Assembly (NCBI GenBank): GCA_020636105.1
Contig: JACJYL010000002.1
Coordinates: 1,454,001 to 1,518,000 of the forward strand
Reading direction: 5' to 3'
Length of the DNA: 64,000 nt
Source of the DNA: Lewinellaceae bacterium
GTDB taxonomy: Bacteria > Bacteroidota > Bacteroidia > Chitinophagales > Saprospiraceae
Made by a program: the position numbers and the translations under genes. Within the stretch, counting starts at the first letter, position 1; each line of letters begins with the position of its first letter. This document shows positions 1 through 7,698 of the stretch, one piece after another. A model generated the notes under the pieces. That model had not been told where the DNA came from and searched no databases. It saw only the letters and a program-made list of their open reading frames with translations.

Positions 1-116
1 ATACCAGGCTCCTGAAAAGAAGTTTCTTCATGCTTTGTATTTTTTGTAAAAGTAATTAAATTTTCATTTTTTGATCTTCAGACTATTACTTTTGCTTGAG
101 AAAAAGAAGGATTTTA

Positions 117-443
117 ATGAAATATACAAAAAACAATCTTAAAAAGCTCGAAACCCTTTTCGGTGAACTGGATTATACCATCCGTTATGAAAAGGGAAAT
201 TTCCAGTCGGGCTACTGTATTGTGGAGGATCGCAACATGGCAGTGGTGAACAAATTCTTTGATACGGAAGGACGAATGAATGTGCTTTTTGAAATTCTTT
301 CAAATATCGAAGTCCATGAAGAGAAGTTGACAGAAGCTTCCGCTAAAGTGTTAAAAGATATCAGTAAACTCGCTGCTAAAAACGAGGATGAGGCAAACGA
401 GACCGAAACAAACGAGACCGAAACAAACGAGGATGAAAATTAA
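117..443 (+). CDS. Hypothetical small acidic-tailed protein
   Basis: This 108-residue protein is not recognised. I chose the ATG at 117 over an upstream in-frame TTG at 96. The body is a mixed-charge soluble domain with no signal peptide or membrane segment. The last ~20 residues are a low-complexity acidic tail (NETETNETETNEDEN) encoded by a 15-bp direct repeat. Its stop lies inside the next gene, whose ATG is at 433, so the two are probably translationally coupled with the start codon embedded in the tail repeat. Function is unknown; the coding call rests on the overlap and the clean frame. Confidence 0.6.
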   Translation: MKYTKNNLKKLETLFGELDYTIRYEKGNFQSGYCIVEDRNMAVVNKFFDTEGRMNVLFEILSNIEVHEEKLTEASAKVLKDISKLAAKNEDEANETETNETETNEDEN

Positions 444-1206
444 AGTTACTTTTTTAGGAACGGGCACCTCTGTGGGGACACCGATGATCGGATGTAACTG
501 TGAGGTATGCACTTCCTCCGACCCACGTGATTTCCGACTGCGTAATTCGGCACTTGTCAATATTGACGGCAAGAACATCCTCATTGATTGCGGGCCAGAC
601 TTCAGGCAACAGATGCTGAGGGAAAAGGTTACTTCCCTGGACGCCATCCTCATCACCCACCTCCACAACGATCACACCATCGGATTGGATGATATCCGGC
701 CATTTAACTTTATGAGCCGCCAGGACATGCCCGTTTATACAGACGAGTTTACAGCAAATAATTTGATTTTACGCTTCGAATACGTCTTTGGCCCCAGCCC
801 CTACCCCGGTGCCCCAAGTGCCAATCTTATCCTCATTGATAAGGATACGCCCTTCGAAGCTGCGGGAATTCCGATCATTCCTCTGGAAGTGATTCACGGC
901 AAATTGCCCGTTCTTGGATTTCGCTTTGGAAATTTCGCCTACGTTACGGATGCAAAAACCATTGCCGAAGAGGAAATGAAAAAGCTGGAAGGAGTGGGGT
1001 ATCTTGCATTAAACGCTTTGCAACAAACCCAGCACCACGCCCATCTGACCCTGGAGGAAGCGCTGGAGGTAATTGCGAAAATAAAGCCCCGAAAAGCTTA
1101 TATCACCCACATCAGCCATAGAATGGGCAAACAATCAGCAGTAGAGCCGACCCTTCCGGAAGGAGTGTACTTTGCTTATGACGGGCTGCAGGTAGAGTGT
1201 GGGTAG
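433..1206 (+). CDS. MBL-fold metallohydrolase, PhnP-like
   Basis: The product is a 257-residue soluble metallo-beta-lactamase-fold hydrolase, probably a phosphodiesterase. The ATG at 433 fits the family N-terminus (MKIKVTFLGTGTSVGTP); an upstream in-frame start would add a repeat-encoded tail. Visible motifs are an N-terminal cysteine cluster (C21, C23, C26), as in PhnP-type enzymes where it binds structural zinc, the metal-binding THLHNDH motif at about residues 75-81, and later His residues near the C-terminus (THISHRMG). In PhnP the substrate is a cyclic ribose phosphate, but no phn genes are nearby, so the substrate here is unknown. It overlaps the preceding gene by 11 nt. Confidence 0.85.
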   Translation: MKIKVTFLGTGTSVGTPMIGCNCEVCTSSDPRDFRLRNSALVNIDGKNILIDCGPDFRQQMLREKVTSLDAILITHLHNDHTIGLDDIRPFNFMSRQDMPVYTDEFTANNLILRFEYVFGPSPYPGAPSANLILIDKDTPFEAAGIPIIPLEVIHGKLPVLGFRFGNFAYVTDAKTIAEEEMKKLEGVGYLALNALQQTQHHAHLTLEEALEVIAKIKPRKAYITHISHRMGKQSAVEPTLPEGVYFAYDGLQVECG

Positions 1207-1270
1207 AAAGAATGTAGTTGACCGGCTTTAAATTGACATTTTGAAAATTTAATCGCTGAAAATAAAAGCA

Positions 1271-1340
1271 GATGCAGCGCACCATAACTTTTGTTGTCCT
1301 GAAAAAATTATATATCCAGGGGCAGAGCACCGCAACCTAA
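1271..1340 (+). repeat. Decayed solo copy of the GGTGCAGCGCACC doublet
   Basis: Two imperfect copies of the palindrome that fills the 7.7-10.55 kb arrays occur at 1271-1283 (GATGCAGCGCACC) and 1319-1331 (GGGGCAGAGCACC). They are 48 bp apart, against 50 bp in array units. The spacer keeps a TTTGTTGTC block, and the tail after the second copy (GCAACCT) matches the array tail GTAACCT. It lies between two convergent genes, a usual position for REP-like elements. The similarity is read by eye. Confidence 0.6.
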
Positions 1341-1389
1341 ATGCTCCAAAAACCACCTGAATATTTTAAATTGTTTCATTCCCGGTTAA

Positions 1390-3183
1390 TCACTTCTCCT
1401 TCACCAACAGCCAAACGGTCCCTCCTAAGTTTTCCACTCCGCCGTTCGCATTAATATCAAAACGGATATCCTCAAAATACAACCGTACCACAAGTTCTTC
1501 ATTTTCCAGATCCAGCCTGATCTCTTCCGCCTCCTTATATGGATCCAGAGGTCGGTTTTTTGCCAGGTTTTTAGCAAAACCTTCCAGGTCAACCGCTATT
1601 GATTTCCCGTTTTGATTCACAGAGAAACCTTCTTTCTTTTTAAATAACAGGCTGGGTTCATCATTTTCGTCACTACTTTCCACAGAAAAGTACTGTTTCC
1701 TCATCAGGTTGTATCCTTCAATATCAAATACCTGTAAGTAATTCCCGTAATAAGAGAACCGCTCCAGAGAGTCTTCTGCCGTGGGTTCCATGTTCCATTG
1801 GTAACGATAGGTCATACCAAGTTCACTCATCACACCTGCACCCAGCCGCTCCCGGGAATAAGCATTATTGTCTGCCGAATCCTTACGCAGGGTTTTCAGA
1901 TCAAAAGAAAGATAAGGCTGTAGCCGATCCATATCTTCCCGGTCGTCCAAAAAATCCAAAAAGGAAGACAATTCTTTTTCCATTTCAAGGGTGGGTCTTT
2001 GCGTCCCCAGGGTTATCTTTCCATTTTGTAATAATCCATATTTTTCCAACACAAGTTCCATACGATTCAACTGACTGATTCGTGCCACGGGAAAAGCCGT
2101 AAAAACAGCAAGCATGGTTAGCAAAAACAAGGAAACAGGGATCACGCGGATATCGTCTTTTTTGCTCAGCAGGAAATAGGCGATAATACCAGTCAGCCAA
2201 ATGGCCAACAGCAACACGAAGTAGCGCTCTTCAGTTATGCCATATTGTTGTAATCGCTTAAAAATAGCGACATACAACAAAACCGTCAAAGGGATGAGCG
2301 CAAAATAAAACCACCGGTTGAAAACGCCGATCCATTTGTCTTCAGGGTTATGCCGCAGGGGATAGATGAGTAAAAAAGAAAAAATTCCGGCTATGGAAAA
2401 GCACAATACGAGGATGGCCACCCAGCCTACCGGCCATTCGGCCAGGATGAATATCTTGGCCATATAAGCATATAAAATGACCAGGTAAATAAAAACCAGC
2501 GGCAGTAAAACATATTGAGTAAATATTTTCAAGCCTTTGGGATAACTTTCTTCCTTACTCAAAGCTTCGTAATCTTTCGGCACGCCCGAAAGAAAAAATA
2601 TCGTATTAAACATCCCCGCAATAAAGAAAAACAATCTCAGGTAAGTTTCCTCACTGATATCTGCATTAAATAACTGATCCACCGCGAGGATAGCAATGGA
2701 AAGCCCTCCGAAAAGTACGCTTGAATAAATGAACGCAATCAATATCTGTAAAAAAAGCTGTTTATTGTAAGCCCAGAATCCTTCGCGTCGACCGCCCAGC
2801 CAGGGCGCAAAAGCAACCATCAAATGAGTGGCCAGAAACAGCAAAAGAAAAACCACCGGGTACTTATATCCCTCCAAGTGATCAAACCGAAAATAAAAAA
2901 CAGCCACCAGCGCCAGCGCCAGCAGTTTAAGACCCCACAAGACGGCCCCAGGAAGACCTTTGGCTTCAGCAAAAGTTTTAACGGCGATTAGCGCCGGTAG
3001 TGCGATAAGGCAGGCCAGCATTCCGCGGATCATATCCTCCTGCACATCCATGCCATCCACATCGATGGTAATAATGACTAACGCCGTTCCTAAAGCAGCA
3101 ACCAGTATGGATAAAGGAAACCGCAAAAAAGTTTTTGAAAACCGGTCAATTATGGTATTGACGGAAGCAATTTTGAAAGCCAT
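1390..3183 (-). CDS. DUF4153 family polytopic membrane protein
   Basis: The protein has 597 residues. Roughly the first 370 residues hold about 11-12 hydrophobic segments, and the last ~200 form a soluble, probably extracytoplasmic, domain. The arrangement and sequence (for example the YPLRHNPEDKWIGVFNRWFYFALIPLTVLL region) fit the DUF4153 family, whose biochemical function is not established. The gene starts with ATG at 3183. The upstream neighbour on the same strand (3260-3745) ends 76 nt before this start, so a shared transcript is possible. Confidence 0.75.
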   Translation of the reverse strand: MAFKIASVNTIIDRFSKTFLRFPLSILVAALGTALVIITIDVDGMDVQEDMIRGMLACLIALPALIAVKTFAEAKGLPGAVLWGLKLLALALVAVFYFRFDHLEGYKYPVVFLLLFLATHLMVAFAPWLGGRREGFWAYNKQLFLQILIAFIYSSVLFGGLSIAILAVDQLFNADISEETYLRLFFFIAGMFNTIFFLSGVPKDYEALSKEESYPKGLKIFTQYVLLPLVFIYLVILYAYMAKIFILAEWPVGWVAILVLCFSIAGIFSFLLIYPLRHNPEDKWIGVFNRWFYFALIPLTVLLYVAIFKRLQQYGITEERYFVLLLAIWLTGIIAYFLLSKKDDIRVIPVSLFLLTMLAVFTAFPVARISQLNRMELVLEKYGLLQNGKITLGTQRPTLEMEKELSSFLDFLDDREDMDRLQPYLSFDLKTLRKDSADNNAYSRERLGAGVMSELGMTYRYQWNMEPTAEDSLERFSYYGNYLQVFDIEGYNLMRKQYFSVESSDENDEPSLLFKKKEGFSVNQNGKSIAVDLEGFAKNLAKNRPLDPYKEAEEIRLDLENEELVVRLYFEDIRFDINANGGVENLGGTVWLLVKEK

Positions 3184-3259
3184 GTGTCATTGTTTTCAGA
3201 GGAAAACCATGGGCGACCTGAACCGATTAGTCATTATTTTTTCACCAATACGATCTTTG

Positions 3260-3745
3260 TCAAAAATCGCCATTCCTCATCATGATTTTAATAATCTTAA
3301 AGATAATATAAAGTATAATGAGGTAGGGCCACCTGGAGCGCTTTTTTTCTTCCCTTTCCATGACTTCATAGACTTCTTCCTTTTTGGCATTCAGGATTAT
3401 CCGGTGGGCATTCAATTTTGAGCTTATCCCCTCGTCTCTGGTAAAAATGGAGGATGCATGATCTACCACCGCTAAAGACAGCTTAAAATCATGCCCGACG
3501 ATAATCTCCGCCAGTTGAGTCATCAAACGAATAATCTCGTCCCGCTCTTTTGAAAGAGAATCGGGAAGAGCATTCATCCAATTAATGTCGTAGTATTTGC
3601 GAAGAAAAAAAGTACCTCGGAGTTCTTTGGCTTCCCTGCCATTTTTATCCATGGTAATGGCCGAATTGAAGTCTTTCAGCCTTTCGATCATGGCTTCCAG
3701 ATTTTGACGGGTAGGTTCCTGCGTTTCGTTTAAATTTGTTTTCAT
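3260..3745 (-). CDS. Hypothetical protein with C-terminal membrane anchor
   Basis: A 161-residue protein of unknown function. The N-terminal ~130 residues are soluble, helical and charged. A short basic stretch (EREEKKRSRW) precedes a single hydrophobic segment at about 143-155 (PYLIILYIIFKIIKI), which suggests a tail anchor with the bulk in the cytoplasm. It starts at an ATG at 3745 with an A/T-rich upstream region. It may be cotranscribed with the DUF4153 gene downstream. No family was recognised. Confidence 0.6.
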   Translation of the reverse strand: MKTNLNETQEPTRQNLEAMIERLKDFNSAITMDKNGREAKELRGTFFLRKYYDINWMNALPDSLSKERDEIIRLMTQLAEIIVGHDFKLSLAVVDHASSIFTRDEGISSKLNAHRIILNAKKEEVYEVMEREEKKRSRWPYLIILYIIFKIIKIMMRNGDF

Positions 3746-3867
3746 TTGTCCTTATTTAGTAAAATAATGGCCAAATTATAAAAATCCCCAAAAACTCCAA
3801 AGCAAACACTGCCAAGAGTCAAAAAAAGCAGCCCCAGGACATTAACCCCAAGTTTAATTTCGGTGCT

Positions 3868-4434
3868 TCACACGAGCTCTTTATGATGCTGGATCGCCGT
3901 CGCCAGCCAAAGCAGTTCAGCGGCAAAAGCAGGAGCCGATTTTTCAAAATGCTCATCCACCACCTCACCATTATCATCAAAAACACGACCTACATTGCTC
4001 ACCATCAGCTTTTTGGGCATAGCGTAACCTCCGAGGGCAAGAATGAGTTTTTGGAGATCATGAGAAGCATTTACGCCCCCCAGTCTGCCGTCAGATACCG
4101 TTACTACCCCTATTGGTTTTCTTTCAAACTCCTTCCGAAAATAATCGATCGTATTTTTGAAAGCACCGGCATAACTGCCGTTGTATTCAGGGGAAATAAA
4201 AACAATGGCATCGGCCCGGTCGAGTGCCTCTCCGAATTCATCCAACCCCGCAGGCGGATTGTCCAGACGACCGCGTCTTTCCTCCATAACGGGGAAGTCG
4301 TAAGTTGCCACATCCAACAGGTTGACTTCCTGCACCTCCGGATGTTCTTTGAACAATTTTTCAAGGTAGGCTCCTACCTTGGGCGTCTTCCTTCCCAAAC
4401 GTTTGGTGCCCGATACAATAGTAATTTTCAACAT
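3868..4434 (-). CDS. NADPH-dependent FMN reductase family protein
   Basis: A 188-residue flavodoxin-fold oxidoreductase. The N-terminal phosphate-binding loop region (ITIVSGTKRLGRKTPKV), the central SPEYNGSYAGAFKNTIDYF motif and the VSDGRLGGVNA loop are hallmarks of the NADPH-dependent FMN/quinone reductase family. Members transfer hydride from NAD(P)H to FMN and on to quinones, azo dyes or metals, so the natural substrate cannot be assigned. It lies 8 nt downstream of the methyltransferase gene on the same strand and is probably its operon partner. Confidence 0.85.
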   Translation of the reverse strand: MLKITIVSGTKRLGRKTPKVGAYLEKLFKEHPEVQEVNLLDVATYDFPVMEERRGRLDNPPAGLDEFGEALDRADAIVFISPEYNGSYAGAFKNTIDYFRKEFERKPIGVVTVSDGRLGGVNASHDLQKLILALGGYAMPKKLMVSNVGRVFDDNGEVVDEHFEKSAPAFAAELLWLATAIQHHKELV

Positions 4435-4442
4435 CAGTTTTT

Positions 4443-5033
4443 TTATTTTTTTGCTACAAACCTGATCACATCGGAAATACCCTGATGATAAAGGCCTTCT
4501 TCGACATGGAGGGTGGCATTTTCTAAAGAAAGTACTTCCAGTCTTTCAAAATCCATGCGCAACATTACTTCATCAAACAGCAGGCTTTCATGCTGAGGAC
4601 CTCCTGTATTATTTTTCAATTGCTGCTTATTATAGCCTTCCAGCACCAATAGTCCGCCCTGTTTCAGCATGTCCGCCAACCGGGGGTGCAATGCCGACCG
4701 AACAGGCGGAGGGAAATGAGCATAGATGAGTACGATGGCGTCAAAGGTCCGGTCCGTAGAAAAAGATTCAGCATCCACCACTTCGTAATGAATAACCACC
4801 CCTTGTTTTTGGGCCAGCGCCAAGGCCTTTTTTTGTCCTGATTCGCTGTAATCAAACGCGTAAACTTCCCACCCCAACCGGGCAGCGTAAACAGCATTGC
4901 GACCTTCTCCCTCTCCGGGAAACAGTATTGTTCCGGGTGAACGACCGTCTATCCAGTTTTTAAAAAACATATTGGGCTCCACACCGTAGGCATATTCCTC
5001 CGCTGCATACCTTTCATTCCAGAATGTTTTCAC
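4443..5033 (-). CDS. Class I SAM-dependent methyltransferase (TehB-like)
   Basis: A 196-residue soluble methyltransferase. The SAM-binding glycine motif is FPGEGEGRNAVYAARLGWEVYAFDYS at about residues 38-63, followed by the acidic motif II region (YEVVDAESF) and FDAIVLIYAHFPPPVR. The compact fold with the EGEGRNA signature is like TehB/thiopurine-type small-molecule methyltransferases. The substrate is unknown. The start is ATG at 5033. It is followed after 8 nt by the FMN reductase gene, and the promoter region is shared divergently with the DUF3276 gene. Confidence 0.85.
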   Translation of the reverse strand: MKTFWNERYAAEEYAYGVEPNMFFKNWIDGRSPGTILFPGEGEGRNAVYAARLGWEVYAFDYSESGQKKALALAQKQGVVIHYEVVDAESFSTDRTFDAIVLIYAHFPPPVRSALHPRLADMLKQGGLLVLEGYNKQQLKNNTGGPQHESLLFDEVMLRMDFERLEVLSLENATLHVEEGLYHQGISDVIRFVAKK

Positions 5034-5123
5034 TTTTTATTTTTTTTATTGCTTTTGTGAATAACAACATTTATCGGTAACATGTTTTTGAAATACAAAC
5101 TTTCCATTTTGTCGCACTATTTT

Positions 5124-5153
5124 TTTGATATTTGAGGCAAATATTTACTTTTG
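5124..5153 (+). promoter_or_regulatory. Bacteroidota-type promoter for the DUF3276 gene
   Basis: A TTTG at 5124-5127 and a TACTTTTG at 5146-5153 are separated by 18 bp. This matches the Bacteroidota primary sigma consensus (TTTG, about 19 bp, TAnnTTTG). The gene start at 5193 is 40 nt downstream, leaving a short leader. Confidence 0.6.
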
Positions 5154-5192
5154 TGTAGGACATCCTATTTTTTAACCAAAATGCAATAAAAA

Positions 5193-5606
5193 GTGGAGTA
5201 CGAGAGTAATCAAAAGAAGTTTGAGAGTGTATTTTCCAACAAAGTGCGCGCCGGTAAGAGAAGAACCTATTTTTTTGACGTTCGCCGCACAAAAGGAGAT
5301 GACTTTTATGTCACTTTAACGGAAAGTACCCGAAAGTTTGAGGATGGAGGTTATGAACGGCACAAAATCTTCCTCTACAAGGAAGATTTTAATCGTTTCC
5401 TCGAGTCTCTTCAGGAAACCATCGACTATGTCAAAAATGAGTTGATGCCGGATTACGATTACGATGAATTTACTCGCCGTCAGTTGGAATATGAGGAAAA
5501 CCGTCTTTTAGAGGATGGTGAACATGATGCTCCAGCCAAGGATGCTCTAGCAAAAGATTCCTCAGAAAAAACGGAACCTGGATCAGAAGATGACATGAGT
5601 TGGTAG
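5193..5606 (+). CDS. DUF3276 family protein, PUR-alpha-like nucleic-acid-binding
   Basis: A 137-residue protein with a conserved N-terminal ~85-residue domain (KFESVFSNKVRAGKRRTYFFDVRRTKGDDFYVTLTES) typical of Bacteroidota DUF3276 proteins. These resemble eukaryotic PUR-alpha repeats and are thought to bind single-stranded nucleic acid. The start is GTG at 5193, because the ATG at 5181 is stopped after one codon. The C-terminal 35 residues are acidic and low-complexity. The gene has its own promoter and an intrinsic terminator, so it appears monocistronic. Cellular role is unknown. Confidence 0.85.
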   Translation: MEYESNQKKFESVFSNKVRAGKRRTYFFDVRRTKGDDFYVTLTESTRKFEDGGYERHKIFLYKEDFNRFLESLQETIDYVKNELMPDYDYDEFTRRQLEYEENRLLEDGEHDAPAKDALAKDSSEKTEPGSEDDMSW

Positions 5607-5663
5607 AAGTTGACTTCAGCGATGATCAATAATAAGGAACTCAACGTTCCATGAAAATACAGA

Positions 5664-5698
5664 GCGAAGTCCGGAAATATCCGGGTTTCGCTTTTTTA
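5664..5698 (+). terminator. Intrinsic terminator after the DUF3276 gene
   Basis: The arms GCGAA..CCGGA and TCCGG..TTCGC, each with a two-base internal mismatch, form a stem around an AATA loop. A run of six T follows. It lies 58 nt after the stop codon on the same strand. Confidence 0.8.
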
Positions 5699-5726
5699 TT
5701 CCCCTAACATTCAAAAAAATAAAGCT

Positions 5727-6221
5727 ATGCGCACCTTTAAGGAAGCCATCATCAGAGAAACACAAAGACGAATCATTGGAGAAAGTATTCCCCGGATCAA
5801 ACGTTGCCTGTCAGAACTCAATGAACAGGAAATTTGGTACAAACCCAACGAAAACAGCAACAGTGTGGGCAACCTGATCCTCCACCTCTGCGGTAATGTT
5901 ACCCAATGGATCGGCAGCGGCCTCGGCAAACGGCCAGACCACAGGAGGCGGGATGGAGAATTTGAAGAAAAAGGAACTCTGCCTACCGCCATGCTGATCA
6001 CCAAACTGGATCAACTCGTCTTACTGATAAACGACGTACTGAAAGATGTTTCAGAAGAAGACTTGTTGCGTTTACACCATGTACAGGTTTACCAGGAAAC
6101 CGGATTGAGCATCCTCATTCACGTGATCGAACATTTTTCTTACCATACCGGGCAGATCACCTATTTTACCAAATGGAAAAAAGACATGGACATGGGGTAT
6201 TACCCGGAAGATCTGGGATGA
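5727..6221 (+). CDS. DinB-like protein (DUF1572 type)
   Basis: A 164-residue four-helix-bundle protein of the DinB/YfiT-like superfamily. Helix motifs visible include NLILHLCGNVTQWI at about 49-62 and ILIHVIEHFSYHTGQI near residues 130-145, which supply the His residues that bind a metal in this superfamily. Some relatives act as thiol transferases, but most are uncharacterised, so no substrate can be named. It starts at ATG 5727 after the upstream terminator and ends before fdhD on the same strand. Confidence 0.8.
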   Translation: MRTFKEAIIRETQRRIIGESIPRIKRCLSELNEQEIWYKPNENSNSVGNLILHLCGNVTQWIGSGLGKRPDHRRRDGEFEEKGTLPTAMLITKLDQLVLLINDVLKDVSEEDLLRLHHVQVYQETGLSILIHVIEHFSYHTGQITYFTKWKKDMDMGYYPEDLG

Positions 6222-6298
6222 AGATTGGAATAGACCATAAATCTAAATAGCGGTCGATTTGTTATAGATAAGAACTTCCTAACCGAACACCTGATGAC

Positions 6299-7153
6299 AT
6301 GCACGAAGAACACATTCACAAAATAGCGATTCTTAAGGTCAATGGATTCTCTTCTGTTGAAAAAGAAGACCTGGTCGCCATAGAGGAACCCATGGAAATA
6401 AGGCTCATCCACGGTCCTCTTGAGCACAGGCAACGTAAAAGCCTTTCTGTAACCATGCGTACGCCGGGAAACGATTTTGAACTGGCTACGGGTTTCCTGT
6501 TCACCGAAGGCATTATCCGGCACCAAAGTGACCTGCTAAAGATAGAGCATTGCCCTAATAGTGAAGATGAAACCTCCGGGAATGTGGTCCGATTGAGCCT
6601 GCACCCCGAGCTGCCTCTCGACATCGATAAGTTCAGCCGGAATTTTTATACCAACTCCGCTTGCGGACTTTGCGGAAAGACGAGTATTGAAGCGGTCTTA
6701 AATGCCGGCACCCCGGTCTTTAAAAAAAGTATATTCAGGATAACGCCCGAATTGGTTTACTCCCTCACTCAAAAATCCAGGGCACAACAATTGACCTTTG
6801 ATCATACGGGCGGACTGCATGCCGCAGCGCTTTTTAACAAAACAGGGAAATTACTCCTCATTCGCGAAGATATCGGCCGACACAATGCGGTGGATAAAGT
6901 CATCGGGGCTGCCCTTTTAAACGGTCTTGAGTTTCCGCTTACCGATCACATTTTACTCCTTAGCGGAAGAGCCGGTTTTGAACTCATTCAAAAAGCCACT
7001 ATAGCCGGAATCCCTATTGTGGCAGCCGTTGGTGCGCCGTCAAGCCTGGCCATCAGCCTCGCCGAAGAATCTGAAATGACCCTGATAGGTTTTCTCCGAA
7101 ACGAGCGGTTTAATATCTATTCCGGAGCCGGGCGCCTGGAGAAATTTTCATAA
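6299..7153 (+). CDS. fdhD: Formate dehydrogenase accessory sulfurtransferase FdhD
   Basis: A 284-residue cytosolic protein. FdhD moves sulfur from the cysteine desulfurase IscS to the molybdenum cofactor of formate dehydrogenase. The persulfide-carrying motif is intact (NSACGLCGK, C122 and C125), as are the conserved DHTGGLHAAALF and REDIGRHNAVDKVIGAALL segments. No formate dehydrogenase or Moco genes are in the window, so the client enzyme lies elsewhere. The 3' end overlaps the convergent GNAT gene by 37 bp (7117-7153). Confidence 0.93.
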   Translation: MHEEHIHKIAILKVNGFSSVEKEDLVAIEEPMEIRLIHGPLEHRQRKSLSVTMRTPGNDFELATGFLFTEGIIRHQSDLLKIEHCPNSEDETSGNVVRLSLHPELPLDIDKFSRNFYTNSACGLCGKTSIEAVLNAGTPVFKKSIFRITPELVYSLTQKSRAQQLTFDHTGGLHAAALFNKTGKLLLIREDIGRHNAVDKVIGAALLNGLEFPLTDHILLLSGRAGFELIQKATIAGIPIVAAVGAPSSLAISLAEESEMTLIGFLRNERFNIYSGAGRLEKFS

Positions 7154-7656
7154 TCCTCCGACATCATTTCGTATTGAATCCACCAGGCATCGTTCTCCCT
7201 GAATTCCAATGTCTTTTGCATCCCCAACTTTTGCAATACACGGTGTGAGGCAAGATTTTCTTTCATGGCCCTTCCCACCACTTTAAGAAGTTGATAGTCT
7301 TCATAACCAACCTTCAACGCCGCTTTTGCGGCTTCTGTGGCATACCCTTTGTTCCAGTATTTTTTGAAAAACCGAAACCCGAGGTCAGTTTCCTCTTTTT
7401 CCGGGGAATATTTCAGCCCACAAAATCCCAAATAAGACCCGTCGTCCTTGCGATAAACAGACCAGCGGCCATATCCCCATTTTTCGTAATGATCGTATTG
7501 TTCAATAAAATTTCGGGCCTCGGTTATGTCTCTGAAAGCCTGATCTCCGGTATATTTTATCACCTCGGGGTCTTCATTTAACCCATAAAAACCTTCTGCA
7601 TCGGAAAGGGAAAATTTTCGCAATTCGAGCCTGTTGGTGGTGGCGATTATAGTCAT
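7117..7656 (-). CDS. GNAT family N-acetyltransferase (RimJ/RimL type)
   Basis: A 179-residue acetyltransferase. It has the RimJ/RimL-type start (TNRLELRKFSLSDAEGFYGLNEDPEVIKYTGD), the acetyl-CoA-binding region around the KKYWNKGYATEAAKAALKVGY segment (about 110-130), and the late RAMKENLASHRVLQKLGM motif. Enzymes of this type acetylate small molecules or protein N-termini; the substrate is unknown. It is convergent with fdhD, sharing 37 bp of coding sequence at the 3' ends. The palindrome array begins 43 bp upstream of its start. Confidence 0.85.
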   Translation of the reverse strand: MTIIATTNRLELRKFSLSDAEGFYGLNEDPEVIKYTGDQAFRDITEARNFIEQYDHYEKWGYGRWSVYRKDDGSYLGFCGLKYSPEKEETDLGFRFFKKYWNKGYATEAAKAALKVGYEDYQLLKVVGRAMKENLASHRVLQKLGMQKTLEFRENDAWWIQYEMMSEDYENFSRRPAPE

Positions 7657-7698
7657 TTGTGTTGTTTTTAATGAAAATAAACTACAATTTAGGAAAAA

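Noticed and set aside
3883..4485. 200-codon plus-strand ORF opposite the FMN reductase gene
   Set aside because: It is a shadow frame; the minus-strand product has clear flavodoxin-fold motifs.
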